Shown here in pieces: positions 1-5,980 of a stretch of 8,975 nucleotides of DNA. Under the pieces are notes generated by a model. The model had not been told where the DNA came from, did no database searches, and saw nothing but the letters and a program-made list of their open reading frames with translations. Source of the stretch: Nitrospinota bacterium (GTDB taxonomy: Bacteria; Nitrospirota; Thermodesulfovibrionia; Thermodesulfovibrionales; UBA1546); NCBI GenBank assembly GCA_018896985.1, contig JAHILQ010000071.1:1-8975 (forward strand), in the 5' to 3' direction. Position numbers and translations under genes: made by a program. Numbering within the stretch: the stretch's first letter is position 1; the number at the start of each line of letters is the position of its first letter.

Positions 1-117
1 AAAAAAGAGATGGTTATCCTTTGTGGCGGTTGTTAGATATATTTCAATACCAACAAGTAGGAGGGACAATATTATAAGATACAGGAGTATCACTCTCCTG
101 AACAGGACACGTTTCAT
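1..117 (-). CDS. sensor histidine kinase, N-terminal fragment (PhoR-like), cut by window edge
   Basis: Only the first 39 codons are present; the gene continues beyond base 1. The peptide starts MKRVLFRRVILLYLIILSLL: two or three basic residues, then a hydrophobic run over about residues 9-24, which fits a first transmembrane helix with the N-terminus inside. The ATG (117-115) overlaps the response-regulator stop TGA (116-114) as ATGA, so translation is probably coupled. A GGGAAG-like Shine-Dalgarno lies just upstream, inside the regulator gene. Position directly after a PhoB-type regulator is the usual place of its cognate kinase, which would autophosphorylate on His and pass phosphate to Asp53 of the regulator. 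No catalytic domain is visible here, so the kinase call rests on context plus the membrane helix. Confidence 0.75.
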   Translation of the reverse strand, partial: MKRVLFRRVILLYLIILSLLLVGIEIYLTTATKDNHLFF

Positions 118-809
118 TGCTTCCCGTCAAAAAAATAGCCTGCGCCGCGCATGGTCTTGATATAGCGGGGGCTGGAGGGATTTTCCTCAATCTGAGCGCG
201 CAGCCTTCTTATATGCACATCTACTGTTCTCGGCTCAACGAATGCCTCATCACTCCATACTGCATTTAGAAGTTGTTCACGGTTAAAAACTCTCCCCTTC
301 CTTTCAATAAGATAAAGAAGAAGCCTGAATTCTGTAGCGCTCAGTTTAACCGGAATGCCTTTGCGGGTTACAGCATACGCATCTTTGTCTATAACGAGGT
401 CTCCTTCTTTTATTATGCGGGCTGATGCAGGTCTTTCTTTTGCCCTCCTGATGACAGCATTAACCCTTGCAACAAGCTCTCTCGGACTGAACGGCTTTGT
501 AATATAATCATCCGCTCCCATCTCAAGCCCCAGGACTCTATCCACCTCTTCTCCTTTGGCTGTAAGCATAATAACAGGCAATGACGCCATTTGAATATCA
601 TTTCTTATTATCCTGCATAGTTCAACGCCCTGAAGTCCGGGAAGCATGAGGTCAAGGATTACAAGGTCATAATTGCCTTTCTTTATCTTTGTGAGGGCTG
701 TTTCGCCATCCGGAGCTGAATCTGCAACAAAACCTTCTTTTTTGAGATTATATGTTATAAGCTCAACAATATCTTTTTCATCATCAACAATTAAAATTTT
801 CTTTGCCAT
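114..809 (-). CDS. phoB: PhoB-type two-component response regulator (OmpR/PhoB family)
   Basis: A 231-aa cytoplasmic DNA-binding regulator of the usual family length. The receiver domain (about residues 4-120) shows the acidic pair D9/D10, the phospho-acceptor D53 in VILDLMLPG, T83 in MLTAKGEE and K105 in DDYITKPFSPRELVAR. The winged-helix effector (about 134-228) carries LSATEFRLL, the recognition-helix region VDVHIRRLRAQIE and the wing RGAGYFF. The KGEE...DRVLGLEMGADDYITKPFSP stretch and VDVHIRRLR closely match classical PhoB, so phosphate-starvation control is the best guess, but the family is large and no pst genes are in view. Start: ATG at 809 in MAKKILIVDDE, with no clear Shine-Dalgarno. 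It lies 41 bases after the SspB-like gene, and a weak TTGATT/17/TAGCAT promoter (847-819) is possible. It overlaps the kinase gene by 4 bases. Confidence 0.93.
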   Translation of the reverse strand: MAKKILIVDDEKDIVELITYNLKKEGFVADSAPDGETALTKIKKGNYDLVILDLMLPGLQGVELCRIIRNDIQMASLPVIMLTAKGEEVDRVLGLEMGADDYITKPFSPRELVARVNAVIRRAKERPASARIIKEGDLVIDKDAYAVTRKGIPVKLSATEFRLLLYLIERKGRVFNREQLLNAVWSDEAFVEPRTVDVHIRRLRAQIEENPSSPRYIKTMRGAGYFFDGKQ

Positions 810-850
810 GCTGATAGAATGCTATAACATGCCTGCCTAAAAATCAACTC

Positions 851-1285
851 TCAGGGTTTTATTTTTCTAAAGCTGTCCAGTGAAACTATCTTCCCTTTAG
901 TCACAGCATCTTTTTTATCGTTCCTGATTTTTTGAGATCCTGACAGAGAATCTTTAGTTTCCATCATATCCCACCTGTCAAATTTTATCTTCGCATCAGG
1001 AGAATACACAGAGATTATATCGTCGGAGTGCAGAAAGCAGTTCTCCACTTTATTGGCAGAGCCGAATCCGAGCGTTGTTATTATGCTCCCGTCTTCAGTC
1101 CACTGAAGGGTTTTATAGTTTTTGCTGTTAAATGCCAGTACAAGCCCGTTTTCTTTTTCTTCGTCAGTAAAACCCCTGCTGCCTATCACAGTACGTTCAG
1201 ACTGCTTGATTACGACAAAAACCCTGCCGTAGTCATTCATCATGTCATAAAATAAATTCTGGAGATATTTAAGTTGGTTTTTCAT
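851..1285 (-). CDS. SspB-like ClpXP protease adaptor
   Basis: A 144-aa protein. The start is ATG at 1285 (MKNQLKYLQNLFYDMM); an earlier in-frame ATG at 1330 lies inside the tRNA gene and is rejected. An N-terminal amphipathic helix (residues 3-18) is followed by a beta-rich body with LVLAFNSKNYKTLQW (48-62), ITTLGFGSANKVENCFLHSD and DIISVYSPDAKIKFD (89-103). This follows the SspB pattern of I-x-L-N...A...L, D-x-I...A-x-F-G-G...V...P...V-x-A-I-Y-A. A charged, low-complexity linker (about 106-130) then leads to the C-terminal tail KIVSLDSFRKIKP. From memory, SspB proteins end in a tethered ClpX-binding peptide, and alphaproteobacterial forms end much like VVSLDAFRKK. By family, it would bind ssrA-tagged or other substrates and hand them to ClpX. 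The match is by pattern, not by search. Confidence 0.6.
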   Translation of the reverse strand: MKNQLKYLQNLFYDMMNDYGRVFVVIKQSERTVIGSRGFTDEEKENGLVLAFNSKNYKTLQWTEDGSIITTLGFGSANKVENCFLHSDDIISVYSPDAKIKFDRWDMMETKDSLSGSQKIRNDKKDAVTKGKIVSLDSFRKIKP

Positions 1286-1297
1286 TAAAGTAAAAAA

Positions 1298-1374
1298 TGG
1301 TGCCCCCTGCAGGAATCGAACCTGCGACACCAGGTTTAGGAAACCTGTGCTCTATCCTACTGAGCTAAGGGGGC
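1298..1374 (-). tRNA. tRNA-Arg (anticodon CCT)
   Basis: A complete cloverleaf on the minus strand, 77 bases including an encoded CCA (TGG at 1298-1300). The acceptor stem is GCCCCCT/AGGGGGC with discriminator A. The D arm is GCTC...GAGC. The anticodon stem CAGGT/ACCTG encloses loop TTCCTAA, giving anticodon CCT (reads AGG, Arg). The T arm contains GCAGG TTCGATT CCTGC. It lies 13 bases before the SspB-like start and is transcribed the same way. No attachment-site duplication was seen nearby. Confidence 0.97.
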
Positions 1375-1382
1375 ATTAACAG

Positions 1383-1431
1383 AAATCCAAAATTCAAAAT
1401 TAAAAAATCAAAGTTAAAAATGAAAAGTTAA
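1383..1431 (+). repeat. degenerate AT-rich heptad repeat array
   Basis: About seven 7-base units can be laid end to end: AAATCCA, AAATTCA, AAATTAA, AAAATCA, AAGTTAA, AAATGAA, AAGTTAA. The same heptad, in the opposite orientation and better preserved, occurs at 1904-1938 inside the neighbouring gene. It lies between the bifunctional enzyme stop and the tRNA gene. It resembles the short tandem heptanucleotide repeats scattered through several bacterial genomes. Strand is arbitrary. Confidence 0.6.
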
Positions 1432-1457
1432 AAACTACCTATAAAAGAAACTATGGT

Positions 1458-1480
1458 TTTTATGATACCATTTCATAAAA
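1458..1480. repeat. 8-bp perfect inverted repeat (AT-rich hairpin)
   Basis: TTTTATGA (1458-1465) and TCATAAAA (1473-1480) are exact reverse complements around the 7-base loop TACCATT. An alternative stem ATGGT/ACCAT (1453-1457 with 1467-1471) overlaps it. It sits 27 bases past the minus-strand stop of the bifunctional gene, where a transcript end would be expected. The stem is weak (mostly A-T) and no clean U-tract follows, so a terminator role is only possible. Confidence 0.35.
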
Positions 1481-1506
1481 CAGACAGTCCAGTTGCGCGT
1501 GAACGT

Positions 1507-3060
1507 TTATACAGCAGTTTTCTTCTTTATCGCCCATTTTATAATCTCTTCAACCATTGCCTCAATTGTCGCAGTCTCAGGCATAATCTCAACTTTGAGC
1601 CCTGCCTTTTCAACTGCCCCTGCAGTTACAGACCCGATAACAGCAATCGCAACATCCCTGAGAAGCTCATCCGCATCTTCTCCCATAATCTCCATGAAGT
1701 TGTCGAATGTTGACGCGCTTGTGAATGTCGCAACTGATATGCGTCCTTCTTTTAAAAACCGCTTTAACCGTTTGCCGTGCATCTCCGGTTTGACTGCACG
1801 GTAAGTTACAGGGACATCAATCTCTCCGCCTAATTCTCTCACCTTCTCAGGAAAAATCTCTCTTGCCTTCTCAGCCCTCGGCAGTAAAATCTTTATTCCC
1901 TTTAAATTTTGAATTTTGAATTTTGAATTTTGAATTTTCAGAAATGCTTCTATCAGCCCCTCTGCATTAAACTCATCCGGCATTAAATCAACCTTAATTC
2001 CGTATCTTTTTATTTCCGCTGCTGTCTTTGTTCCAATCGCGCATATCCTTATGCCTTTCAAATCCCTGATGTCTTTGTCTTTTTCCATCAGCCTTTTAAG
2101 AAAATATTTCACGCCATTGCCGCTTGTAAAAATAATCCAGTTATACGCCTCAATCTTATTTATCGCGCTGTCAAGCTCATCATAGTTTTCCGGCGGCGCT
2201 ATCTCTATGGTAGGGAACTCAATCATCTCCGCTCCCAATTCTTCAAGAGGTTCAAATCCTCCGGAATGCTCTCTTGTCACAAGCACCCTGTGTCCGAACA
2301 TTGTTTTTTTCTCATACCACATGAGTGTCTTTCTTAATTTCACCACTTCGCCGACCACCATAACAGCAGGAGGTTTTATATCCTTTTCCTTCACAATGTC
2401 GGCAATGTCTCTTAGAGTGCCTGTTATGGTCTTCTGGTCAGGCCTTGTGCCCCACCTTATCACGGCAACAGGCGTGTCAGGGCTTCTGCCGTTTTCCATC
2501 AGCTTCTTTACGAGGACATCCATATTTTTCACAGCCATTAAAAAAATCAGAGTGCCGGCTCCTGTTGCAAGCTTTGACCAGTCTATCGCAGACTCTTCTT
2601 TTGTCATGTCCTCATAACCCGGGATTACCGCAAATGAAGATGAATACCCCCTGTGTGTGATAGGTATGCCTGCGTATGCAGGCGCTGCCACAGCAGAACT
2701 TACGCCGGGCACAACTTCAAAATCAATATTGTTTTCAGCAAGCGCCTCTGCCTCTTCTCCGCCCCTGCCGAATACAAAGGGATCACCGCCTTTAAGCCTG
2801 CACACAACCTTTCCTTCCTTTGCCTTTTCAACGAGAACTTTATTTATTTCATCCTGCGTCATTGTATGGTGTCCGCCTCTCTTGCCGGCGTATATGAATT
2901 CAGCATCATGTTTTATGTAATTCAAAACCTGGGCATTTAAATGGAAATCATAAACCACCGCATCTGCTCTCTGGAGGCATTTCATGCCTTTGACTGTCAG
3001 CAGTCCGATATCGCCGGGGCCTGCGCCAACAAGATAAACTCTGCCTTTTTTCTCGTTCAT
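1507..3060 (-). CDS. cobA-hemD: uroporphyrinogen-III C-methyltransferase / uroporphyrinogen-III synthase fusion
   Basis: A 517-aa cytoplasmic bifunctional enzyme. The SUMT part (about residues 1-245) uses SAM to methylate uroporphyrinogen III at C2 and C7, giving precorrin-2 for siroheme and cobalamin. It shows VGAGPGD (11-17), AGKRGGHHTMTQDEIN, CRLKGGDPFVFGRGGEEAEA, VPGVSSAVAAPAYAGIPITHR, and PPAVMVVGEVV. The HemD part (about 250-510) cyclises hydroxymethylbilane to uroporphyrinogen III. It shows VLVTREHSGGFEPL, IIFTSGNGVKYF, KILLPRAEKAREIF, TFTSASTFDNF and AIAVIGSVTAGAVEKAGLK. Such CobA-HemD fusions are known in clostridia, deltaproteobacteria and Nitrospirota, commonly beside hemC, which is absent here. 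An AT-rich heptad repeat is embedded in the HemD part. The gene is divergent from the nrd operon. The ATG at 3060 lacks a clear Shine-Dalgarno, but MNEKKGRVYLVGAGPG places the SAM loop normally. Confidence 0.95.
   Translation of the reverse strand: MNEKKGRVYLVGAGPGDIGLLTVKGMKCLQRADAVVYDFHLNAQVLNYIKHDAEFIYAGKRGGHHTMTQDEINKVLVEKAKEGKVVCRLKGGDPFVFGRGGEEAEALAENNIDFEVVPGVSSAVAAPAYAGIPITHRGYSSSFAVIPGYEDMTKEESAIDWSKLATGAGTLIFLMAVKNMDVLVKKLMENGRSPDTPVAVIRWGTRPDQKTITGTLRDIADIVKEKDIKPPAVMVVGEVVKLRKTLMWYEKKTMFGHRVLVTREHSGGFEPLEELGAEMIEFPTIEIAPPENYDELDSAINKIEAYNWIIFTSGNGVKYFLKRLMEKDKDIRDLKGIRICAIGTKTAAEIKRYGIKVDLMPDEFNAEGLIEAFLKIQNSKFKIQNLKGIKILLPRAEKAREIFPEKVRELGGEIDVPVTYRAVKPEMHGKRLKRFLKEGRISVATFTSASTFDNFMEIMGEDADELLRDVAIAVIGSVTAGAVEKAGLKVEIMPETATIEAMVEEIIKWAIKKKTAV
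1904..1938 (-). repeat. in-frame heptad repeat inside the HemD domain
   Basis: Four perfect GAATTTT units (plus strand) occupy 1911-1938, preceded by one AAATTTT variant at 1904-1910. On the coding strand the unit is AAATTCA-like. It encodes roughly residues 375-386 (KIQNSKFKIQN) between LIEAFL and GIKILLPRAE, a surface-loop position in HemD. Because 7 is not a multiple of 3, gain or loss of a single unit would shift the frame. Confidence 0.85.
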
Positions 3061-3198
3061 AAACAGATAATTTTAACACAAACAAGCAGAAGCTCTCTCC
3101 ATTAAATATTCCATGAAAATTCACTAACAAACTCTCAACACTGATTTCACCGATAAAATCCTTGCAAATCATGCAGTTACAAAAAAATAACTTTCCGC

Positions 3199-3227
3199 TT
3201 GACATGCACAAGATATTGTGGTTTAAT
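3199..3227 (+). promoter_or_regulatory. sigma-70-type promoter of the nrd operon
   Basis: A perfect -35 TTGACA (3199-3204), a 17-base spacer, and -10 TTTAAT (3222-3227), with TG at 3219-3220 forming an extended -10 (TGG-TTTAAT). Transcription should begin near 3234, giving a leader of about 50 bases before the small GTG-start gene. The whole spacer is occupied by a palindrome described separately. This is the best promoter in the window. Confidence 0.75.
3206..3221. promoter_or_regulatory. NrdR-box-like operator
   Basis: The core CACAAGATATTGTG (3207-3220) is nearly palindromic and differs from the NrdR consensus core CACwATATATwGTG at one base (G for T at position 6). NrdR is the ATP/dATP-sensing zinc-finger/ATP-cone repressor of ribonucleotide reductase genes. 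Here the box fills the -35/-10 spacer, an ideal place to block RNA polymerase, and the next large gene is nrdJ. The consensus is recalled from the literature. Confidence 0.7.
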
Positions 3228-3247
3228 TACTGAAACTTCATTTAACA

Positions 3248-3263
3248 ACACAAATTATTGGAA
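3248..3263. promoter_or_regulatory. possible second, weaker NrdR half-conserved box
   Basis: ACACAAATTATTGGAA matches about 11 of 16 positions of ACACwATATATwGTGT; the left half is good and the right half is poor. It starts 42 bases after the first box, about four helical turns, so both would face the same side of DNA. NrdR sites usually occur as pairs spaced by whole turns. The match alone is weak. Confidence 0.35.
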
Positions 3264-3282
3264 TATAAGGAGACTCCTATTC

Positions 3283-3450
3283 GTGGAGATTTGCAAGGGC
3301 TTTGAAGATTGGTTTGCCTGCTTGAAATGCCCTGATATCTGTACAAAAGCCTGTCCTATAGAAAAAGAAAATGCCGTTGAAGAATTCAGACAGCGGATGA
3401 GTTTGCTTGAAAGGCACAACAGCCAGAGAGAAAATAAAGAAATACTATAA
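3283..3450 (+). CDS. small four-cysteine protein upstream of nrdJ
   Basis: A 55-aa protein if started at GTG 3283 (read as Met, then EICKGFEDWFACLKC), which has a TAAGGAG Shine-Dalgarno at 3266-3272. The reading frame stays open upstream to a TTG at 3199, but that TTG is the -35 box itself, so the longer form cannot be made from this promoter. The striking part is CLKCPDICTKACP, spacing C-x2-C-x3-C-x3-C-P, preceded by one more Cys in EICKGF. This resembles a single Fe-S ferredoxin-type ligand set, or a zinc knuckle. The C-terminal half is charged and helical (ENAVEEFRQRMSLLERHNSQ). It is 27 bases from nrdJ, on the same transcript and under the NrdR-like site, so a role linked to the reductase (electron supply, metal or redox sensing) is a guess. 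I do not recognise the family. Confidence 0.7.
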   Translation: MEICKGFEDWFACLKCPDICTKACPIEKENAVEEFRQRMSLLERHNSQRENKEIL

Positions 3451-3477
3451 ATAATATAATTTTACGGGGAGGAATTT

Positions 3478-5715
3478 ATGAAGGTCTTAAATGGTCTCAG
3501 CCTTACACAGAATGCGATAAAAGTCCTTGAGAAAAGGTATCTCAAAAAGAATGAGGAAGGGAAGATTGTAGAGACGCCTCATGAGCTTTTCAAAAGGGTT
3601 GCGCGGAGTGTTGCAGCTGCCGATCTTCACTATGGAAAGACAGAGGCGGAAGTCAGTGCATTAGAGTCATCTTTTTATGAGATGACAACCTCTCTGGATT
3701 TCCTGCCTAACAGCCCTACGCTGATGAGTGCGGGAAGAAGATTGGGACAGCTCTCTGCATGTTTTGTTCTCCCTGTCGATGATTCAATGGAATCCATATT
3801 TGATGCGGTGAAGAACGCCGCAATAATACATAAATCAGGCGGAGGAACAGGATTCAGCTTTTCAAGGCTCAGGCCCAACGGAGATGTCGTAGGTTCAACC
3901 AAAGGCGTATCATCAGGCCCGATATCATTCATGACAGTGTTTGATACAGCAACAGAGGCGGTAAAGCAGGGCGGGACAAGAAGAGGCGCAAATATGGGCC
4001 TTTTGAGAGTTGACCATCCTGATATCATAAGCTTCATCACATGCAAGGATGAAAATACAAAGCTTACCAATTTTAATATCTCGGTCGGGCTCACGGAAGA
4101 ATTTATGAATGCCCTGTCAGAAGACAGGCAGTATGACCTCTTAAACCCACGCACACAGAAGGTTACTCAAAGGCTCAAGGCAAAAGAAGTGTTTGACCTG
4201 ATAGTAACCCATGCATGGAAAAACGGAGAGCCGGGCATTGTGTTCCTTGACAGGGTAAATGAATCAAACCCCACCCCGCAAATAGGTCTGATAGAATCAA
4301 CAAATCCATGCGGAGAACAGCCATTGCTTCCATATGAATCATGCAATCTCGGTTCAATTAATCTTGCAAGCCACGTTACGCGTGACGGTGAAGCACAGGT
4401 TGACTGGCAGAAACTCAAAGACACTGCATGGAAATCAGTTCATTTCCTTGACAACGTAATAGATGTAAACAAATACCCGTTGAAAAAGATAGAGGAGATG
4501 ACAAAGGCAAACAGAAAGATAGGGCTTGGCGTTATGGGATGGGCAGATATGCTCATTCAGATGAACATACCTTACAACTCCGGCAGGGCAGTAGAGCTTG
4601 CCGAGGAGGTTATGGGATTTATACAGGCAGAGGGCAAAAAGGCATCATCAGCGCTGGCGGAAGAAAGGGGAGTTTTCGAAAATTACGAAGGAAGCATCTA
4701 TGACGGAAAACTCAGGGTAAGAAATGCAACAGTGACAACCATTGCGCCGACAGGCACATTATCCATAATCTCAGGCTGTTCATCAGGCATAGAGCCTCTC
4801 TTTGCAGTCTCATATGTAAGGACTGTTATGGAAGGCACAAAGCTTATAGAGGTAAATCCGCATTTTGAAAAGGTCGCCAAAGAGCGGGGCTTCTGGAACA
4901 GGGAGTTGATGGAGAAAATCGCTGAGAAAGGGACGATAAAAGATTTTAACGAAATTCCTGATGACGTTAAGGCTGTATTTGTCACAGCGCATGACATAAC
5001 GCCTGAAGATCACATAATAATGCAGGCTGCTTTCCAGAAATACGTTGACAATGCAGTATCAAAGACAGTCAATTTCCCGCATGAGGCAACGCCAAAGGAT
5101 GTTGAGAATGTATATCTGCTTGCATACAAGCTCGGCTGCAAAGGGCTTACTGTTTATCGTGACGGCTCAAGGGAAGAGCAGGTTCTTACAACAGGCAAGT
5201 CAAAGGAAAAACAGCAGGCAGCGGATGCAACACACACACAGAAGATAATACCGAGGAAAAGGCCGGAGGTAATCAAAGGTTCAACGCGTCTTATGAAGAC
5301 AGGCTGCGGAAATATCTATATCACAATTAACGAGGATGAAAAAGGCCACCTCTTTGAACTCTTCGCATCTATGGGCAAGGCAGGAGGATGCGCTTCAAGT
5401 CAGTCAGAAGCATTGGGGAGGCTTATCTCCCTTGCCCTGAGATCAAATATTGAGCCTGAAGCAATAATAAGCCAGCTTAAAGGTGTGCGTTGTCACCAGC
5501 CGGCATGGCACAGCGGAGGACAGATTTTCTCTTGCTCTGATGCGATTGCAAAAGCCCTTGAAAAATACCATCACGTTTGTGATAAGGGGAATGGCAACGG
5601 GTATAAAGACGCTTCAGCAATCATGTTCATAGGACAGTGCCCTGAATGCGGCGGCGCAGTTGAGCACGAAGGCGGCTGCGCAGTCTGCCACAACTGCGGG
5701 TTTACAAAATGCTGA
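3478..5715 (+). CDS. nrdJ: adenosylcobalamin-dependent ribonucleotide reductase, class II
   Basis: A 745-aa cytoplasmic enzyme that reduces ribonucleotides to deoxyribonucleotides using a radical made from adenosylcobalamin, so it needs no oxygen and no NrdB subunit. Visible parts: the redox Cys95 in QLSACFVLP; KSGGGTGFSFSRLRP (119-133); GGTRRGANMG; the radical centre N276-P-C278-G-E280; the partner Cys289 in YESCNLGSINL, eleven residues after Cys278 as expected; and APTGTLS (423-429). Residues about 600-700 match the TSCPD domain often appended to NrdJ (KTGCGNIYITI...GGCASSQSEALGRLISL). The C-terminus is a cysteine cluster (C721, C724, C734, C737, C740, C745), probably a zinc ribbon plus the swinging thiols that re-reduce the active site. 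A strong GGGGAGG Shine-Dalgarno (3466-3472) precedes the ATG by 5 bases. Complete, with no anomaly. Confidence 0.97.
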   Translation: MKVLNGLSLTQNAIKVLEKRYLKKNEEGKIVETPHELFKRVARSVAAADLHYGKTEAEVSALESSFYEMTTSLDFLPNSPTLMSAGRRLGQLSACFVLPVDDSMESIFDAVKNAAIIHKSGGGTGFSFSRLRPNGDVVGSTKGVSSGPISFMTVFDTATEAVKQGGTRRGANMGLLRVDHPDIISFITCKDENTKLTNFNISVGLTEEFMNALSEDRQYDLLNPRTQKVTQRLKAKEVFDLIVTHAWKNGEPGIVFLDRVNESNPTPQIGLIESTNPCGEQPLLPYESCNLGSINLASHVTRDGEAQVDWQKLKDTAWKSVHFLDNVIDVNKYPLKKIEEMTKANRKIGLGVMGWADMLIQMNIPYNSGRAVELAEEVMGFIQAEGKKASSALAEERGVFENYEGSIYDGKLRVRNATVTTIAPTGTLSIISGCSSGIEPLFAVSYVRTVMEGTKLIEVNPHFEKVAKERGFWNRELMEKIAEKGTIKDFNEIPDDVKAVFVTAHDITPEDHIIMQAAFQKYVDNAVSKTVNFPHEATPKDVENVYLLAYKLGCKGLTVYRDGSREEQVLTTGKSKEKQQAADATHTQKIIPRKRPEVIKGSTRLMKTGCGNIYITINEDEKGHLFELFASMGKAGGCASSQSEALGRLISLALRSNIEPEAIISQLKGVRCHQPAWHSGGQIFSCSDAIAKALEKYHHVCDKGNGNGYKDASAIMFIGQCPECGGAVEHEGGCAVCHNCGFTKC

Positions 5716-5725
5716 TAGATGAATG

Positions 5726-5876
5726 ATGGATAATAATAAATTATTACAGGTAGAGCAAATATATAAAGAAATCGCTGAAGAAGATAAAAGGCTTTGTGAG
5801 GCTTTTTTGAGTATTGGCATTGAGACAATAGAGGCTGATTGAGAGGATCGAGAAGGAGGTTAAAAAGGCAGGGTGA
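5726..5876 (+). pseudogene. possible small frameshifted helical ORF
   Basis: ATG 5726 opens a 38-codon frame ending TGA 5840-5842, MDNNKLLQVEQIYKEIAEED... to ...GIETIEAD. A different frame open from 5832 to the TGA at 5874-5876 reads RLIERIEKEVKKAG. Joining them at the overlap would give a smooth amphipathic helix (GIETIERLIERIEKE...), so a small indel near 5830-5836 may have broken an ~50-aa gene. It starts 10 bases after nrdJ and has no good Shine-Dalgarno. The 38-aa form could also be an intact micro-protein or chance. Function unknown. Confidence 0.3.
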
Positions 5877-5881
5877 ATAAA

Positions 5882-5980
5882 ATGCGTCTCGATTTAGCTA
5901 TTGATTCATACAAATCTAATATCCTAAATTGGTTTTTACTCTGTCATTCCGGCTTGTCCGGAATCTTTCTCATGTTATGA
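5882..5980 (+). pseudogene. possible truncated micro-ORF running into a REP-like hairpin
   Basis: ATG 5882 opens a 32-codon frame beginning MRLDLAIDSYKSNILNWFL and ending TGA 5978-5980. It begins just after the preceding helical ORF remnant and its stop overlaps the next ATG as ATGA. The second half is encoded by the palindromic element at 5946-5964, so the protein end is unlikely to be selected. It may be the front of a gene cut by insertion of the repeat, or a leader peptide. Weak evidence. Confidence 0.2.
5946..5964. repeat. REP-like palindrome (ATTCCGG-5-CCGGAAT)
   Basis: A 7-bp perfect inverted repeat, ATTCCGG and CCGGAAT, around the loop CTTGT, inside the wider string GTCATTCCGGCTTGTCCGG. 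Strings of the type GTCATTCCGG...CCGGAATC are familiar as multi-copy intergenic palindromes in many bacterial genomes. It lies 12 bases before the start of the first R-M cassette gene and may mark the left edge of the inserted block. Confidence 0.6.

Noticed and set aside
1286..1330. ATG at 1330 as start of the SspB-like gene
   Set aside because: It would be translated from inside the tRNA-Arg gene (1298-1374); the ATG at 1285 starts exactly where the family-like helix begins.
1383..1938. Heptad repeats considered as CRISPR or iterons
   Set aside because: Units are only 7 bases, directly abutting with no spacers, one array is within a coding gene, and there are no cas or rep genes nearby.
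1493..2940. Several plus-strand ORFs of 71-136 codons opposite the SUMT/HemD gene
   Set aside because: They are antisense shadows of a well-conserved coding sequence with no domain-like content or ribosome binding sites.
3061..3198. Cobalamin riboswitch in the divergent region
   Set aside because: No B12-box-like conserved core was seen and the region is short and AT-rich; a TAAAAT (-10-like, 3075-3070 minus) lacks a partner -35.
3199..3282. Upstream extension of the Cys-rich ORF to TTG 3199
   Set aside because: The TTG is the -35 element of the promoter and the extension covers the NrdR-like box; GTG 3283 has a proper Shine-Dalgarno.
3675..4997. Minus-strand ORFs within nrdJ
   Set aside because: Shadows of the conserved nrdJ frame; composition is Ser/Pro/Leu-rich as expected for antisense frames.
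5901..5930. TTGATT-18-TAAATT as R-M operon promoter
   Set aside because: Only 4 of 6 matches in each box with an 18-base spacer in AT-rich DNA; not better than chance.
5929..5976. TTG 5929 as start of the 71-aa gene
   Set aside because: The added residues are encoded by the REP-like palindrome and are hydrophobic, unlike the rest of the protein.
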